Origin: Acinetobacter sp. SFB
GTDB taxonomy: Bacteria > Pseudomonadota > Gammaproteobacteria > Pseudomonadales > Moraxellaceae
Direction: 5' to 3'
DNA: 64,000 nucleotides
Assembly: GCF_001647545.1 (NCBI RefSeq)
Contig: NZ_LSZH01000011.1
Coordinates: 321,240 to 385,239, forward strand
In this document: piece after piece, positions 36,526-46,603 of the stretch
Position numbering within the stretch: position 1 is the first letter of the stretch
How the letters are laid out: each line of letters begins with the position of its first letter
The notes under the pieces: model-generated
What the model was told of the DNA's origin: nothing
Database searches by the model: none
What the model saw: the letters and a program-made list of their open reading frames with translations, nothing else
Made by a program: the position numbers and the translations under genes

Positions 36526-37797
36526 ATGGAAAAACACATTATTTTTGAAGACGAACAAATTCGTGCCATATTTTTAAAAGGTTCATCGGAGGAGCTGATT
36601 TTCTCTTTTGGCGATTTAATTACCCGTGCCAAAGGCTTGTCGATTAATGCTGAAAAATCCTTGCATAAACATGGCTTTAATGTCATTGGGGTTATGCCGA
36701 AGCAAAAATCGTGGTTTCCGGAAAGCTCAATGCGGCAGATGTTTGCCGAAATTCAGGAACTGATTGCGCCGTTTGAAAAACGCATTGGCTATGGCGGTTC
36801 AATGGGCGGTTATGCTGCAATCAAGTATTCAAATTTGCTTGACTTAAAACGCGTGATTGCATTGGTACCCCAGTATTCAATCAATCCTGAAGATGTTGAA
36901 GACTCACGCTATAACATGTTTTTCCATGAGGAACTAAATGCCAATATGCAGGTGCAGCCTGAGGATGTTTCAGCAGAGCGTGAATACATTGTGGTTTATG
37001 ATCCGTACTATCCCGAAGATCGCGCGCACTATTTAAAACTTGAGCAGATTCTGCCTCAAATTCAGACCTTAAATTTACCCTTTACCGGGCACGATGCTAT
37101 TGCGGTTCTGGCCAGTTCAGAATTGCTGCATGACTTCTTGGTGCATGAGTTTGATGAATCCTATTTTTATAAAAAAATCCGTCAGGTCAAAAAGAACAGC
37201 AAGTTCTATTATCGTAAAGTGATTGAAAACTTATTGCCGCGACATCGCAATGCTCTGGGTTCGATTTTAATCAACAATGACTTGCAGTTGGATAACCAGT
37301 TTTTTGATGCGAAGTTGAAACAGAATTTACTGCGAGAATTGCTGCGTAACAAGCAAGTCAGTCAGCACGATTTAGTGAAACTTGGTATTCAGGTGGATTT
37401 CCCCCAGGAAAACCGCAGTCATTTACTGGACTGTTTCGGTCATGGTCTGGTATTCAATGTGATTAGCCAGAAAATTGAAAGCTATGCCGCTGGTGCAATT
37501 GCCTTAAACCATAAATTTCTGATTCCGATTTTTGCCAAGGGCAGTGGTCTGGTACAGATTAATTTAAATGATGAGCGCTATGTGGTGGCAATGAATGATC
37601 GTCATGTGATGAAGCTGTTTAAGCAACAAGAGCCATTAACCACCGGCATGCATCCCCTTGTGATCAAGAAATATAGCGATTTTTATTTGCTCAGTTATAA
37701 GCATTTAAACTTAAGTAATAATGAATACGGCAGTCATGATTTTATTGAAGACACGCCTGAAACTGCTCAATTCGTCACTCAACCGGAACTGTCCTAA
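36526..37797 (+). CDS. alpha/beta-hydrolase-fold protein with long C-terminal region
   Basis: About 423 residues. The N-terminal 210 residues look like an alpha/beta hydrolase: strand-rich start, KHGFNVIGVMPKQKSW, then the nucleophile elbow GYGGSMGGYAAIKYS (serine near residue 90), a YDPYYPED acid-side segment and a FTGHDA histidine candidate near 190. The remaining half matches nothing I recognise: a basic helical stretch followed by a beta-rich part (GSGLVQINLNDERYVVA). ATG at 36526 is preferred over GTG at 36520; neither has a strong ribosome binding site. Substrate unknown. Confidence 0.7.
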   Translation: MEKHIIFEDEQIRAIFLKGSSEELIFSFGDLITRAKGLSINAEKSLHKHGFNVIGVMPKQKSWFPESSMRQMFAEIQELIAPFEKRIGYGGSMGGYAAIKYSNLLDLKRVIALVPQYSINPEDVEDSRYNMFFHEELNANMQVQPEDVSAEREYIVVYDPYYPEDRAHYLKLEQILPQIQTLNLPFTGHDAIAVLASSELLHDFLVHEFDESYFYKKIRQVKKNSKFYYRKVIENLLPRHRNALGSILINNDLQLDNQFFDAKLKQNLLRELLRNKQVSQHDLVKLGIQVDFPQENRSHLLDCFGHGLVFNVISQKIESYAAGAIALNHKFLIPIFAKGSGLVQINLNDERYVVAMNDRHVMKLFKQQEPLTTGMHPLVIKKYSDFYLLSYKHLNLSNNEYGSHDFIEDTPETAQFVTQPELS

Positions 37798-37959
37798 ACA
37801 TTATTGAAGAGTCTGTTATGGTTTAAAACCAACCCGACTTTGGTCTGATTTTTGATCGCTTGCTTTATATTTTAATCGGTCTAAGATAGAAAATATAAGG
37901 CAAGTTAAAGTTGCTAAATGTTGAACAATAAACAAATAAACAAGACAGGGTGCTTAAGG

Positions 37960-38157
37960 ATGAAACGTGATTTTATACCGGCTGTGCTTTTAACCATTAT
38001 CTCTATATTCTTACCTTCCTATGCTTTTGCCCAGAGTCCAGATCCGACTTATATCATTATGGGTGGGGGATTGCTTGTGGTTTTTGTCATGGCAATCTAT
38101 GTGTTTTATGAATTTCGCAAGTCGATTCAAGTCCATATAAATAAACCCACTAAATAG
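37960..38157 (+). CDS. small membrane protein, unrecognised
   Basis: 65-residue protein with a signal-like first hydrophobic segment (residues 6-25, ending YAFAQ, a possible cleavage site) and a second one (32-50, IIMGGGLLVVFVMAIYVFYEF), then a basic tail. The ATG at 37960 is preferred; a frame to 37918 adds a polar stretch. Its stop lies inside a strong terminator hairpin. Confidence 0.65.
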   Translation: MKRDFIPAVLLTIISIFLPSYAFAQSPDPTYIIMGGGLLVVFVMAIYVFYEFRKSIQVHINKPTK

Positions 38158-38167
38158 TGGGTTTTTT
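38143..38167 (+). terminator. intrinsic terminator
   Basis: Perfect 10-bp stem AAACCCACTA/TAGTGGGTTT with a two-base loop and a T run. It overlaps the last codons of the small membrane protein gene. Confidence 0.88.
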
Positions 38168-38268
38168 CATATCTTCTGCCTGAGTTTAGTTGAAAAAGCA
38201 TGCGCATCTGGCTTTTAATGTAGGGCAAGGTAATTTCAGCTCCCTCTAAATCAGCCAAGGAATGCATA

Positions 38269-39222
38269 ATGAAAGCCGTATTTTTAGATTATGAATCGCT
38301 CGATCAAAATGATTTGGATTTTAGTGCACTCAAAGCGGCTTTTGATGAGTTAAGCCTATTTCCAGGTACCAGCCCAGCGCAAGTTTTAGAACGTGTGCAG
38401 CATGCAGATGTCATTATCAGCAATAAAGTGCTGGTGGATGCAGCAACAATTCAGCAATGTCCAAATTTAAAACTGATTTTAATTTCCGCCACAGGCACAA
38501 ACAATATTGACCTGATTCAAGCGCGTAAGCAGGACGTTGTGGTGTGTAATTGTCAGGGTTATGGTACGTCTGCGGTGGCACAGCATACGCTCGCTTTAAT
38601 GTTGGCTTTGGCCACTTCATTACTCAAATATGACCGCGCGGTGAAGCAGGGTGAATGGAATAAAGCCTCCCAGTTTTGTTTGCTGGATTTCCCGATTATT
38701 GAACTTGAAGGCAAGAGTTTAGGGATTATTGGTTATGGTGAATTGGGACGGGCTGTTGCGAAACGGGCTGAAGCATTTGGCATGAAGGTGTTGATCGGAT
38801 CACTACCGAATCGTCCAACGGATGCCAGTCGTATTGCTTTTGCGGATCTACTGCCGCAAGTTGATTTCCTGAGTCTGCATTGTCCTTTAACCGAGGATAC
38901 CCGTGATTTGATAGATGCCCAAGCCTTCGATGCCATGAAAGCTACGGCATTTTTAATTAACTGTGCGCGTGGTGGCATTGTTCATGAACAAGCACTCGCA
39001 GATGCTTTACGCCAAGGGAAAATTGCCGGGGCTGCAACTGACGTTCTGACCGTTGAACCACCGAAAGACGGCAATGTGTTATTGGCAGATGATATTCCAA
39101 ACCTGATTATTACCCCACATAGTGCATGGGGCAGTGTTGATGCCCGACAACGGATTGTGCAGCAGATGCTTGATAATGTAGCAGCGTTTAAAGCGGGTCA
39201 GCCGATTCGACAAGTGAATTAA
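38269..39222 (+). CDS. D-2-hydroxyacid dehydrogenase
   Basis: NAD(P)H-dependent dehydrogenase of the hydroxypyruvate reductase/glycerate dehydrogenase group; 317 residues. The nucleotide motif LGIIGYGELGRAVAKRA is at about residues 147-163; LSLHCPLTEDTRDLI, the catalytic arginine in NCARGGIVHEQAL, the glutamate in DVLTVEPP and the histidine in ITPHSAWG are all present. Glycerate dehydrogenase (HprA) is the best guess, but substrate specificity cannot be read from the sequence. Confidence 0.9.
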   Translation: MKAVFLDYESLDQNDLDFSALKAAFDELSLFPGTSPAQVLERVQHADVIISNKVLVDAATIQQCPNLKLILISATGTNNIDLIQARKQDVVVCNCQGYGTSAVAQHTLALMLALATSLLKYDRAVKQGEWNKASQFCLLDFPIIELEGKSLGIIGYGELGRAVAKRAEAFGMKVLIGSLPNRPTDASRIAFADLLPQVDFLSLHCPLTEDTRDLIDAQAFDAMKATAFLINCARGGIVHEQALADALRQGKIAGAATDVLTVEPPKDGNVLLADDIPNLIITPHSAWGSVDARQRIVQQMLDNVAAFKAGQPIRQVN

Positions 39223-39268
39223 TCGACTTACAATCTCGCCTTCTGCCCATAGGAAGAAGGCATATTTC

Positions 39269-39766
39269 TTATAAGTTTGTGCTTGTATTGTTTTGTACCG
39301 GCTGAGTTCGATTCGAAGGTACGGGTTGAACGGGTGCAGACTCAGATCCAGTCGATGACTGACTCAAAGGGTGGGAAACAATAGGTGTAGACTGGTTTTC
39401 TGGACTGCCAACAAGACCATCTTTGTTTTCATTGAGTTTATTGTTTACTTTTACCGCAGCATTTTGAGTTTTCTCTATTGCAATCACGGATTTTTCACTG
39501 GCAAAATCTTTGGTTCCTTCCCAGGCATTTTCAACTTTAGGTTTTACTTTCGCGATACCTTTTTGCGCTGCATGATCCACTTTTTCAGCCGTGTTTTGCA
39601 CCGTTGTTTGCGCCTTTTGGGTAAGTACTCGAAAGATATTTGGGTTATCACCATATGGCGCAGCCTGACGCTGTGTTGGAGTCGCAGTTTGGGTTGTCGT
39701 TTGAGCAAAAAGGGGAGTTGAAGCCAAAATTGCGCTGGTAATTAATACAGCTTTCATCTTTTTCAT
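39269..39766 (-). CDS. secreted low-complexity protein, unrecognised
   Basis: 165-residue protein with a signal peptide (about 1-22, ending PLFAQ). The mature part is Thr/Gln/Asn/Ser-rich, with a central helical Lys/Ala stretch (KVDHAAQKGIAKVKPKVENAWEG, described in part) that resembles apolipoprotein-like or stress-associated amphipathic repeats, and a disordered Pro/Asn tail. No family recognised. Monocistronic. Confidence 0.6.
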   Translation of the reverse strand: MKKMKAVLITSAILASTPLFAQTTTQTATPTQRQAAPYGDNPNIFRVLTQKAQTTVQNTAEKVDHAAQKGIAKVKPKVENAWEGTKDFASEKSVIAIEKTQNAAVKVNNKLNENKDGLVGSPENQSTPIVSHPLSQSSTGSESAPVQPVPSNRTQPVQNNTSTNL

Positions 39767-39967
39767 TGTGGGTTTTATTCCTGTTTTAATGCTCGTTTCG
39801 AGTCATTTCATCTCTATTTAATTTTATTCTATAGGCTAATTTTTCTAGAAATATGAAGTTTGATGAAATGGCTACAGATTCATAACATTAAAAATAAATT
39901 CTTGATGCCCAGTAAAAGAAAAAGCCCATAAAAATGAGTTTTTTAAACCGAGCTTAAAGATAGAATT

Positions 39968-40309
39968 CTAGTCTTCATCAGTAATCAAGATTTCATTGGA
40001 GGAGATTGTATGCAGTCTTCCAGCCAGATGATTCAACTCTGCATGAGTTCTGCCGTTAATATCCATGTTGCTGGGATGGGAACCTGACTCATTGTTGGTT
40101 TGGCGTTCTTCACTCGCCGAATGATTACTATTTTCTAAAGTACTTTTACCAGCTTGAGTTTTATCGCTATCTTTTTCTGCAGCCTTATCGACTTTTTGGC
40201 TATGTAGTTCTGTTTTTGCATCTTTCGCTGCCTGCACGGCATTGTTTGCGAAAATGAAAGAACAGGTGAAAAGAATCGCTGTAGTCAATTTTATTTTCTT
40301 GTTTTTCAT
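39968..40309 (-). CDS. secreted polar protein, unrecognised
   Basis: 113-residue protein with a signal peptide (about 1-27, ending NNAVQAAKD) and a strongly polar, Lys/Glu/Ser/Asn-rich mature part that is probably disordered; the C-terminus (GRTHAELNHLAGRLHTIS) may be helical. The start at 40309 follows AGGA; an upstream in-frame ATG lies at 40372. Similar in style to the gene at 39269, but not evidently homologous. Confidence 0.6.
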   Translation of the reverse strand: MKNKKIKLTTAILFTCSFIFANNAVQAAKDAKTELHSQKVDKAAEKDSDKTQAGKSTLENSNHSASEERQTNNESGSHPSNMDINGRTHAELNHLAGRLHTISSNEILITDED

Positions 40310-40676
40310 GGTGCGATTTATCCTAATATGCCAAAACTCGATAGATATCGAGTTTTTAGACTCAAACATCATATTGGATTGAATAGATAAATCATTTACT
40401 TGAGATTAAATTCAAACGTTTTAATAACATCGAATGAACAATCTGGATGGATATGTGAACATAATTTTTAGCTGTCATTTGTTAGTTTTTGAATTTTAAT
40501 TATTTTTTTTAAAATACGAATGAGCTTGGATACAAAGTATTGATATGTAAAATTTTAGGCTGAATTTAGATAAACGGTATTTGACTGGGAATTAAAAATA
40601 ATGGATGGTTTTATATTAAAGAGGAAAGGGAAGAAGAATCACTGAATCTATGCTGAATCAATGATTCTGCAATATA
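40310..40676. other. 367-base AT-rich gap
   Basis: Between two minus-strand genes; no frame of note. An imperfect inverted repeat (AGAATCA...TGATTCT, about 40634-40668) lies right after the lipoprotein stop at 40677 and could be its weak terminator on the minus strand. Confidence 0.45.
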
Positions 40677-41066
40677 TTAGTCACATTGTGCTAAAGCATC
40701 TTCATGAAAATGATGGCGTAGTGCAAGGAAGTTTTTTTGCACTTCTGGTGCATTCAGGTCAAAGTTATTTGCTGTACTGGTACCATCTTTGGCAAAAGTT
40801 GCTGAGCCACCTGAAATCAGGGTTAAGCCTTTAAAAGCCCATTGTTCTATCGATTTGCCTGCTTTTAGGTTACCGGTAAATTCAATCACGCATTTCCCGG
40901 GAAATTTTGTCAATTTGGCTTTGTTGTTAGTCGTGTCTGGATAGACTTCCAGGTTTTGGACTTCCTGTAATACACCTGTTTCAAGCTGTGGGATTTTTGG
41001 TGCAGATGTACACGCTGTAAGAGCAATACCCGCAAGACCAGTCAAAATAATAGCTTTAAATTTCAT
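40677..41066 (-). CDS. lipoprotein, unrecognised
   Basis: 129-residue predicted lipoprotein with lipobox ALTAC (cysteine at residue 19). The mature part has two cysteines (KFPGKCVIEF and the C-terminal AQCD) that could pair. The central part is beta-rich (WAFKGLTLISGGSATFA). No family recognised. Confidence 0.75.
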   Translation of the reverse strand: MKFKAIILTGLAGIALTACTSAPKIPQLETGVLQEVQNLEVYPDTTNNKAKLTKFPGKCVIEFTGNLKAGKSIEQWAFKGLTLISGGSATFAKDGTSTANNFDLNAPEVQKNFLALRHHFHEDALAQCD

Positions 41067-41148
41067 ATGATTCTTTCTTGTTGAGTGTTGTTAAGTTGAG
41101 TATATGAAATTGAACGTAAAATGCCTATAGATTTTATTAGCCTAACTT

Positions 41149-42138
41149 TTATATGTATTCCCACTTAGGTAAGCCAATGGTTGTTCTAAGTTCATTAATA
41201 TCATTCAAAAAAGCCATATTCTTGTCATTTAAGTGAGTGATTGAACTACTATACGAATTGCTAGATATTGGTAAATGATTAGATATTCTATGTACAAAAT
41301 CGAAAGGGTTTTCGGACATTTTTAATATAGAAATTAGTTCCTCAATTTGATTGCTACTTAAACTCTTACCATCAAATAAATAACTTACAATGAATAAACT
41401 GTGAATCTGTTCAATTAGCTGTGATTTAGAAATTTTTTCATTTTCTTTTTGAATAATATTTTGTGTTTCTAAATTTTTATCAGCATATAACAATACTTCT
41501 AAGTAGTTTTTAAGAGTTAAATTAAGAGTTTCTAAATGTCTAATTTGGCTTTGTAACGATTCGAGTTTTTTAATATTCCCTCTTTTAACTAAAAAGTCTT
41601 TAAATAAACCTGCCCATTGATCTCTAAGCCAGTCCTCAATTTCATTATATTTTTCAAATGAAAAAATTGGATTGTTATTTGGTTTTTTATGAATATCATC
41701 AATGAGTCTAAAGATATTAATATTATCTACATGAGCATATTCGATATCTGTATTTTTTATATTGCGTTTATAAGTCTGAAATTCAGCATAAACACCTTTT
41801 TCAATTAGGATATATGTTGGAATATGATTTTCACTAGCTGTTTCATATTCTTTACGTGTGATACTGTTGTAATGAGTATATTGACTTTTATCACTATCAA
41901 TTTTCTCTGTACTGGTTTCTGAGCCGTAACGCCCACCAATAATTAGAACAAAAATATCTGCGGTTTCAGCTTCTCGATAGCAAGAAATATCAAGAGGATC
42001 ATCGCTGACAAAGGCGATTTGTCCTTTTTCGAATAGTATGGATTCATAACCAAGAGAGTCAATAAATAGGCTTAATGAAGCACGAATATGTTTTAAATCA
42101 TAATAAGTAGAACTTACAAAAATACGTGGCTTTGCCAT
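41149..42138 (-). CDS. DUF4062 domain protein (AT-rich, probably acquired)
   Basis: 329-residue protein. Residues 1-125 are a clear DUF4062 domain: KPRIFVSSTYYDLKHIR, AETADIFVLIIGGRYGSETS, SITRKEYETA and IPTYILIEKGVY. The rest is helical: a coiled-coil-like stretch (about 185-215) and a C-terminal helical region without a recognised domain. The gene is more AT-rich than glyS and full of rare-type codons, suggesting transfer. It begins about 70 bases after glyS, beyond a terminator. DUF4062 proteins are found near defence genes in other genomes, but the activity is unproven. Confidence 0.75.
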   Translation of the reverse strand: MAKPRIFVSSTYYDLKHIRASLSLFIDSLGYESILFEKGQIAFVSDDPLDISCYREAETADIFVLIIGGRYGSETSTEKIDSDKSQYTHYNSITRKEYETASENHIPTYILIEKGVYAEFQTYKRNIKNTDIEYAHVDNINIFRLIDDIHKKPNNNPIFSFEKYNEIEDWLRDQWAGLFKDFLVKRGNIKKLESLQSQIRHLETLNLTLKNYLEVLLYADKNLETQNIIQKENEKISKSQLIEQIHSLFIVSYLFDGKSLSSNQIEELISILKMSENPFDFVHRISNHLPISSNSYSSSITHLNDKNMAFLNDINELRTTIGLPKWEYI

Positions 42139-42151
42139 CAGTTATCTCAAA

Positions 42152-42183
42152 TAAAAAACCCCACTCATTTATAGTGGGGTTTT
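42152..42183 (-). terminator. terminator of glyQS
   Basis: Perfect 11-bp stem AAAACCCCACT/AGTGGGGTTTT with a seven-base loop, flanked by A and T runs so that the minus strand ends in T. It lies 25 bases after the glyS stop. Confidence 0.9.
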
Positions 42184-42207
42184 ATTTAAATTACAATTAT
42201 TTAAGAC

Positions 42208-44277
42208 TTAGTGCTGAAGCACCGAAATATCAGCCACTTTTGTAAACAAGTCACGTAACTGAGCAAGCATACGTAAACGGTTCGCTTTCAGGTCAGCATC
42301 ATCTGCCATGACCATTACGCCATCAAAGAATGCATCGACTGGCGCACGAAGTGCAGCAAGTGCAGACAATGCAGCAGTGTAGTCTTTGGCAGCAAATAAC
42401 GGTTCAACCACAGGCGTGATTTTAGCAAGTTCAGCGAATAATGCCTTTTCAGCATCTTCTACCAAGTTCGCTTCAACCACATCACCGGTAGGCGCAGCTT
42501 CTTTTGCCAAAATGTTAGCCACACGTTTATTCGCAGCAGCAAGTGCAGCAGCTTCAGGCAAGTCACGGAAGTGATTGACCGCAGTTACACGCTTGTCAAA
42601 ATCAAGTGGAGATTTTGGTGACAAGGCTTGAACGGCTTGAATCACATCAACCGCAACGCCTTGGTCTTCGTATTTGGCGCGGTAACGACCTTCAAGGAAT
42701 GCAACAGCATCCGCCAGAGTCTTGGCATGATCTGCCACAACATCGCCATAAGCATTGAGTGCAAGCGTAATCAATTCTTCAATTGAAACGTCTAAATTAT
42801 TTTCAGTCACCAGACGCAAAATACCAATCGCAGAACGACGTAGCGCAAACGGGTCTTTAGAACCTGTCGGTGCCTGACCGATCCCGAAAATACCGGTGAG
42901 CGTATCTAAACGATCGGCAAGGGCAATGGTTGTACCTGTTTTGGTTTTCGGTAAAACGTCACCCGCAAATTTAGGTAAATACTGCTCACCTAAAGACTCA
43001 GCCACTTCGTCATTTTCGCCTTCAATACGCGCGTAATATGTACCCGCAATCCCTTGAAGTTCTGGGAATTCACCTACCAATTCAGAGGTTAAGTCGCATT
43101 TTGCCAGAAGCGCAGCTTTTTCAGCATCGGCAGGGTTTGCACCTGTAATAGGAGCAAGCGCAACAGCCAATTTTGCAATACGTGTCGATTTATCCCAAAG
43201 CGTACCCAGTTGTGCCTGAAATACCATGTTCGCCAATTTTTCTTTACGCGATGCAAGCGGTTGTTTTTGATCTTGTAAGAAGAAGAATTCCGCATCAGAC
43301 AAACGTGGACGAACGACTTTCTCGTTACCTTCAATAATTTGTGTCGGGTCTTTCGACTCAATGTTGGACACAGTAATGAAGTAGGGTTGCAGTTTGTTGT
43401 CAGCATTTACCAAGCAGAAGTATTTCTGGTTGTCCTGCATGGTCGTAATAAGTGCTTCTTGCGGAACAGCAAGGAAGCGTTCTTCGAAGCTGGCACGAAG
43501 TGCAACAGGCCATTCAACCAATGCTGTTACTTCGTCACGCAGGTCGCTTGGTACAATCGCAATAGCATTGACTTCATCCGCAAGCGCTTTCACTTGTTGG
43601 TCGATGATCGCTTGACGCTCTTCAAAGTTCGCAACGACGTGAGCAGCTTTTAACTTCGCAAGATATTCATCTGCATGCGTAAGGGTAATGGCTTCAGGTG
43701 CATGGAAACGGTGACCAAACGTCACGTTACCCGCTTTGTGATCTTGAATCGTTGCATCAATGACATCGTTATCTTTAAGCAACACCACCCATTTTACTGG
43801 ACGCACAAATTCAGTACGGCTAGCCGCAGAACGCATACGTTTTGCAATTGGCAGGTTGTCTAAAGCATTTTGTAAAATTTGCGGTAAAAGCACGTCAAGG
43901 CTTTGACCTTTAACATCTTTCAAGTAGCAGACTTTTTCAACTTTACCGGCTTTAAAAGTTGATACTTGATCGGCTGTAATGCCTTGACCACGCATAAAGC
44001 CTTCAAGCGCACGAGTTGGTTTACCGTCGCTATCATAAGCCGCTTGAACAGCAGGGCCGTCAAAACGTTTTTGCGTATCGGCTTGAGCGCCTTCAACATT
44101 GACAATTTTTAAAGCCAAACGGCGAGGTGCTGCATAAGCTTCGATTGCATTGAAAGCCAGACCAGCATCTTTTAGACCTTTAACCGTTTCAGCCTGTAGC
44201 GCGTCACGTAATTTTTTTAAGCTTTTTGGCGGAAGTTCTTCACAGCCCAATTCGAATAATACGGTATGTTTAGACAT
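42208..44277 (-). CDS. glyS: glycyl-tRNA synthetase beta subunit
   Basis: Beta chain of the bacterial alpha2beta2 glycyl-tRNA synthetase; 689 residues, normal length. The N-terminal [21 protein letters not shown] and the HD-like central domain ([28 protein letters not shown]) are family hallmarks; the C-terminal anticodon-binding part ends [18 protein letters not shown]. Its ATG overlaps the glyQ stop by one base (TAATG), indicating coupled translation. Confidence 0.98.
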   Translation of the reverse strand: MSKHTVLFELGCEELPPKSLKKLRDALQAETVKGLKDAGLAFNAIEAYAAPRRLALKIVNVEGAQADTQKRFDGPAVQAAYDSDGKPTRALEGFMRGQGITADQVSTFKAGKVEKVCYLKDVKGQSLDVLLPQILQNALDNLPIAKRMRSAASRTEFVRPVKWVVLLKDNDVIDATIQDHKAGNVTFGHRFHAPEAITLTHADEYLAKLKAAHVVANFEERQAIIDQQVKALADEVNAIAIVPSDLRDEVTALVEWPVALRASFEERFLAVPQEALITTMQDNQKYFCLVNADNKLQPYFITVSNIESKDPTQIIEGNEKVVRPRLSDAEFFFLQDQKQPLASRKEKLANMVFQAQLGTLWDKSTRIAKLAVALAPITGANPADAEKAALLAKCDLTSELVGEFPELQGIAGTYYARIEGENDEVAESLGEQYLPKFAGDVLPKTKTGTTIALADRLDTLTGIFGIGQAPTGSKDPFALRRSAIGILRLVTENNLDVSIEELITLALNAYGDVVADHAKTLADAVAFLEGRYRAKYEDQGVAVDVIQAVQALSPKSPLDFDKRVTAVNHFRDLPEAAALAAANKRVANILAKEAAPTGDVVEANLVEDAEKALFAELAKITPVVEPLFAAKDYTAALSALAALRAPVDAFFDGVMVMADDADLKANRLRMLAQLRDLFTKVADISVLQH

Positions 44278-45266
44278 TATTTCTTCTCCGCTGCTTTTTC
44301 TGCTTGCGCCGCTTCTGCTTCAACTTGTGCTTTTAGCTGTGCAAGGACTTCATCACGTAGTTCAGGTTCTGCCATCGGGAAGCCAAGCTTCGCACGTGCA
44401 GCCACATAACTGGTTGCGATCGAACGCGCCAGTGTACGAACACGTAAAATATAACGCTGGCGTTCAGTCACCGAAATCGCGCCACGTGCATCAAGCAGGT
44501 TAAAGCTGTGTGATGCTTTGATCACTTGTTCATAAGCAGGCAGTGGCAATTCCGCTGCAATTAAACGTGTCGCTTCAGCTTCGTAAAAGTCGAATAGTTC
44601 AAACATTTTTTCAACGTTGGCATATTCGAAGTTATAGGTCGATTGTTCCACTTCATTTTGATGGAACACATCGCCATAGGTCACCGTACCGAATTGACCT
44701 TTAGTCCAAACCAAATCGTAAACCGAGTCTACACCTTGCAGGTACATCGCCAAACGTTCAAGACCGTAAGTGATTTCGCCAGTTACCGGGTAACATTCAA
44801 CGCCGCCGACTTGCTGGAAGTACGTAAACTGAGTTACTTCCATACCGTTGAGCCAAACTTCCCAACCTAAGCCCCAAGCGCCTAATGTTGGAGATTCCCA
44901 GTTGTCTTCCACGAAACGAATATCGTGAACCAGGGGATCAATACCAATCGCTTTTAATGAATCAAGATATAGCTGCTGGATGTTGTCCGGGTTTGGTTTC
45001 AGCACCACTTGGAATTGGTAGTAATGTTGCAAACGGTTTGGGTTTTCGCCATAACGACCATCTTTCGGACGACGTGACGGTTGAACGTATGCCGCGTTCC
45101 AGGTTTCAGGCCCAAGCGCACGAAGGAAGGTTGCAGTGTGGAATGTGCCTGCGCCCATTTCCATATCGTAAGGTTGTAAAATCACGCAACCTTGTTCAGC
45201 CCAGTAAGTTTGTAAGGCAAGAATTAAGCCTTGGAAGGTATCAATATGCGATATGGCGCGACTCAT
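44277..45266 (-). CDS. glyQ: glycyl-tRNA synthetase alpha subunit
   Basis: Catalytic alpha chain of glycyl-tRNA synthetase (class II). Seen are [17 protein letters not shown], the [19 protein letters not shown] segment, the class II motifs around [19 protein letters not shown] and [15 protein letters not shown]. The Ala/Glu/Lys-rich C-terminal tail ([10 protein letters not shown]) extends it to about 329 residues. ATG at 45266 is preferred because AAGTGG sits at a proper distance; ATG at 45272 is two codons longer. Confidence 0.97.
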   Translation of the reverse strand: MSRAISHIDTFQGLILALQTYWAEQGCVILQPYDMEMGAGTFHTATFLRALGPETWNAAYVQPSRRPKDGRYGENPNRLQHYYQFQVVLKPNPDNIQQLYLDSLKAIGIDPLVHDIRFVEDNWESPTLGAWGLGWEVWLNGMEVTQFTYFQQVGGVECYPVTGEITYGLERLAMYLQGVDSVYDLVWTKGQFGTVTYGDVFHQNEVEQSTYNFEYANVEKMFELFDFYEAEATRLIAAELPLPAYEQVIKASHSFNLLDARGAISVTERQRYILRVRTLARSIATSYVAARAKLGFPMAEPELRDEVLAQLKAQVEAEAAQAEKAAEKK

Positions 45267-45579
45267 GGTCATCCACTTAAAATTAGAGAAAAATTGTGCT
45301 CAATTATAAGGATTTTGTCGAGGAGTGGCAAAGGGTTAATGCGTGGATACTTTTTTGAGAAAAATCAAAGTCTCCTCAAAAGAGACTGCTCATCTATTTG
45401 TATCCTGCAAATTTGTGTTTAACGACCAATTTACACTGGCCTAAAAACCAAGAACAAATCAGATGGATAGCTTTATCTAAATGCAATTATGATAAAGATA
45501 AACTGATCTTATACGGTTGCTGGCATGAAATTAGTTTAATCTTCCTAGTATAAAATAATGCTTAAAAATAAGGACGTTC
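45267..45579. other. 313-base divergent spacer
   Basis: Between glyQ (minus) and the transglutaminase-like gene (plus). It holds an AGTCTC/GAGACT hairpin at 45369-45387 with no T run on the plus strand. No T-box or other known glycine sensor could be recognised and no further gene is evident. Confidence 0.45.
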
Positions 45580-46395
45580 ATGACAACTTGTACCATCCAA
45601 TGCCATTTAAAATACAAGATTGTTCAAACCACAGAATTTGTTTTTCAGATTCAGGTGGCACATCATTCTGATCAAAGCATTATTGAAGAACAACTCACAT
45701 TTAATCCGCCCATCGCATGGCGTGAATTTCAAGATTCAAGTCAGCAAAACCGTCATATTCGTTTGCATATAGAACCCTGTGATGCTTTTGAAATAAATTA
45801 TAACGCGACCGTTGAACGCCATCCTGTAATGGATGCGGATCTTCAGCAAAACCTGAATGAAGTGACAGTTTCTGATTTACCCGACGAAGTACTGCCTTAT
45901 TTATTGGCCAGTCGCTATTGTAATTCGGATTTATTGGTCGAAATGGCGAACCGATCCTTTGGCTGGGTGAAGCCGGGCTATAGTCGGGTTAAAGCCATTG
46001 AACAATGGATTTATAACCATATTTTTTATGTTTCGGGCAGCTCTGACCAGTTTACCACAGCAACCGATGTGCTCATCCAGCGGGCAGGGGTATGTCGTGA
46101 TTTTGCCCATTTGGGCATCGCCTTGTGTCGTGCTTTAGGGATTCCGGCAAGGATGGTGGTCGGCTATGTCGAGATTGAAAAATTCCTGCCAGATTTTCAT
46201 GCCATTTTTGAAGCCTATTTAGAAGGCGGTTGGGTGTTATTTGATCCGACCCGTTTGGCCCCTGTAGAAAATTTAATTCGAATTGGCACTGGAATGGATG
46301 CCGGTGAAGTCGCATTTTCGACATTTTATGGTGAGATTGAGCTGATAACGATTGAACCCATCATTACCCATCAAGGTGATAGTGAGCGGTATTAG
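45580..46395 (+). CDS. transglutaminase-like cysteine protease family protein
   Basis: 271-residue protein with an N-terminal beta domain (about 1-100) and a transglutaminase-like core. The catalytic triad candidates are cysteine in RAGVCRDFAHLGIALCRALGIP (about residue 170, quoted in part), histidine in LPDFHAIFEAY and aspartate in VLFDPTRLAP. This is the bacterial SMC/YebA-like family seen in proteasome-like or predicted peptidase roles; the substrate is unknown. AAGGA precedes the ATG. Confidence 0.85.
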   Translation: MTTCTIQCHLKYKIVQTTEFVFQIQVAHHSDQSIIEEQLTFNPPIAWREFQDSSQQNRHIRLHIEPCDAFEINYNATVERHPVMDADLQQNLNEVTVSDLPDEVLPYLLASRYCNSDLLVEMANRSFGWVKPGYSRVKAIEQWIYNHIFYVSGSSDQFTTATDVLIQRAGVCRDFAHLGIALCRALGIPARMVVGYVEIEKFLPDFHAIFEAYLEGGWVLFDPTRLAPVENLIRIGTGMDAGEVAFSTFYGEIELITIEPIITHQGDSERY

Positions 46396-46603
46396 CAGAG
46401 ATTAAATTGTGGCTTAATCCATTAATTTTCTGGCAAGCATTACCTGCTCTGCAGATATTATATTTTTTAATATCAGTATATTATGAGTTAAATTATTTTT
46501 AATTTCATTCCGTAAACAATGAAAAGATGCAAAATAAATACATCTTTATGCAGCATCATTCTATAATTTGCGACTTCCACTTAAAAACCACAAAAGGCGT
46601 GCC

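Noticed and set aside
36399..36686. A 95-codon minus-strand ORF between the methyltransferase and hydrolase genes
   Set aside because: It mostly overlaps the hydrolase gene antisense and has no recognisable domain or good start site.
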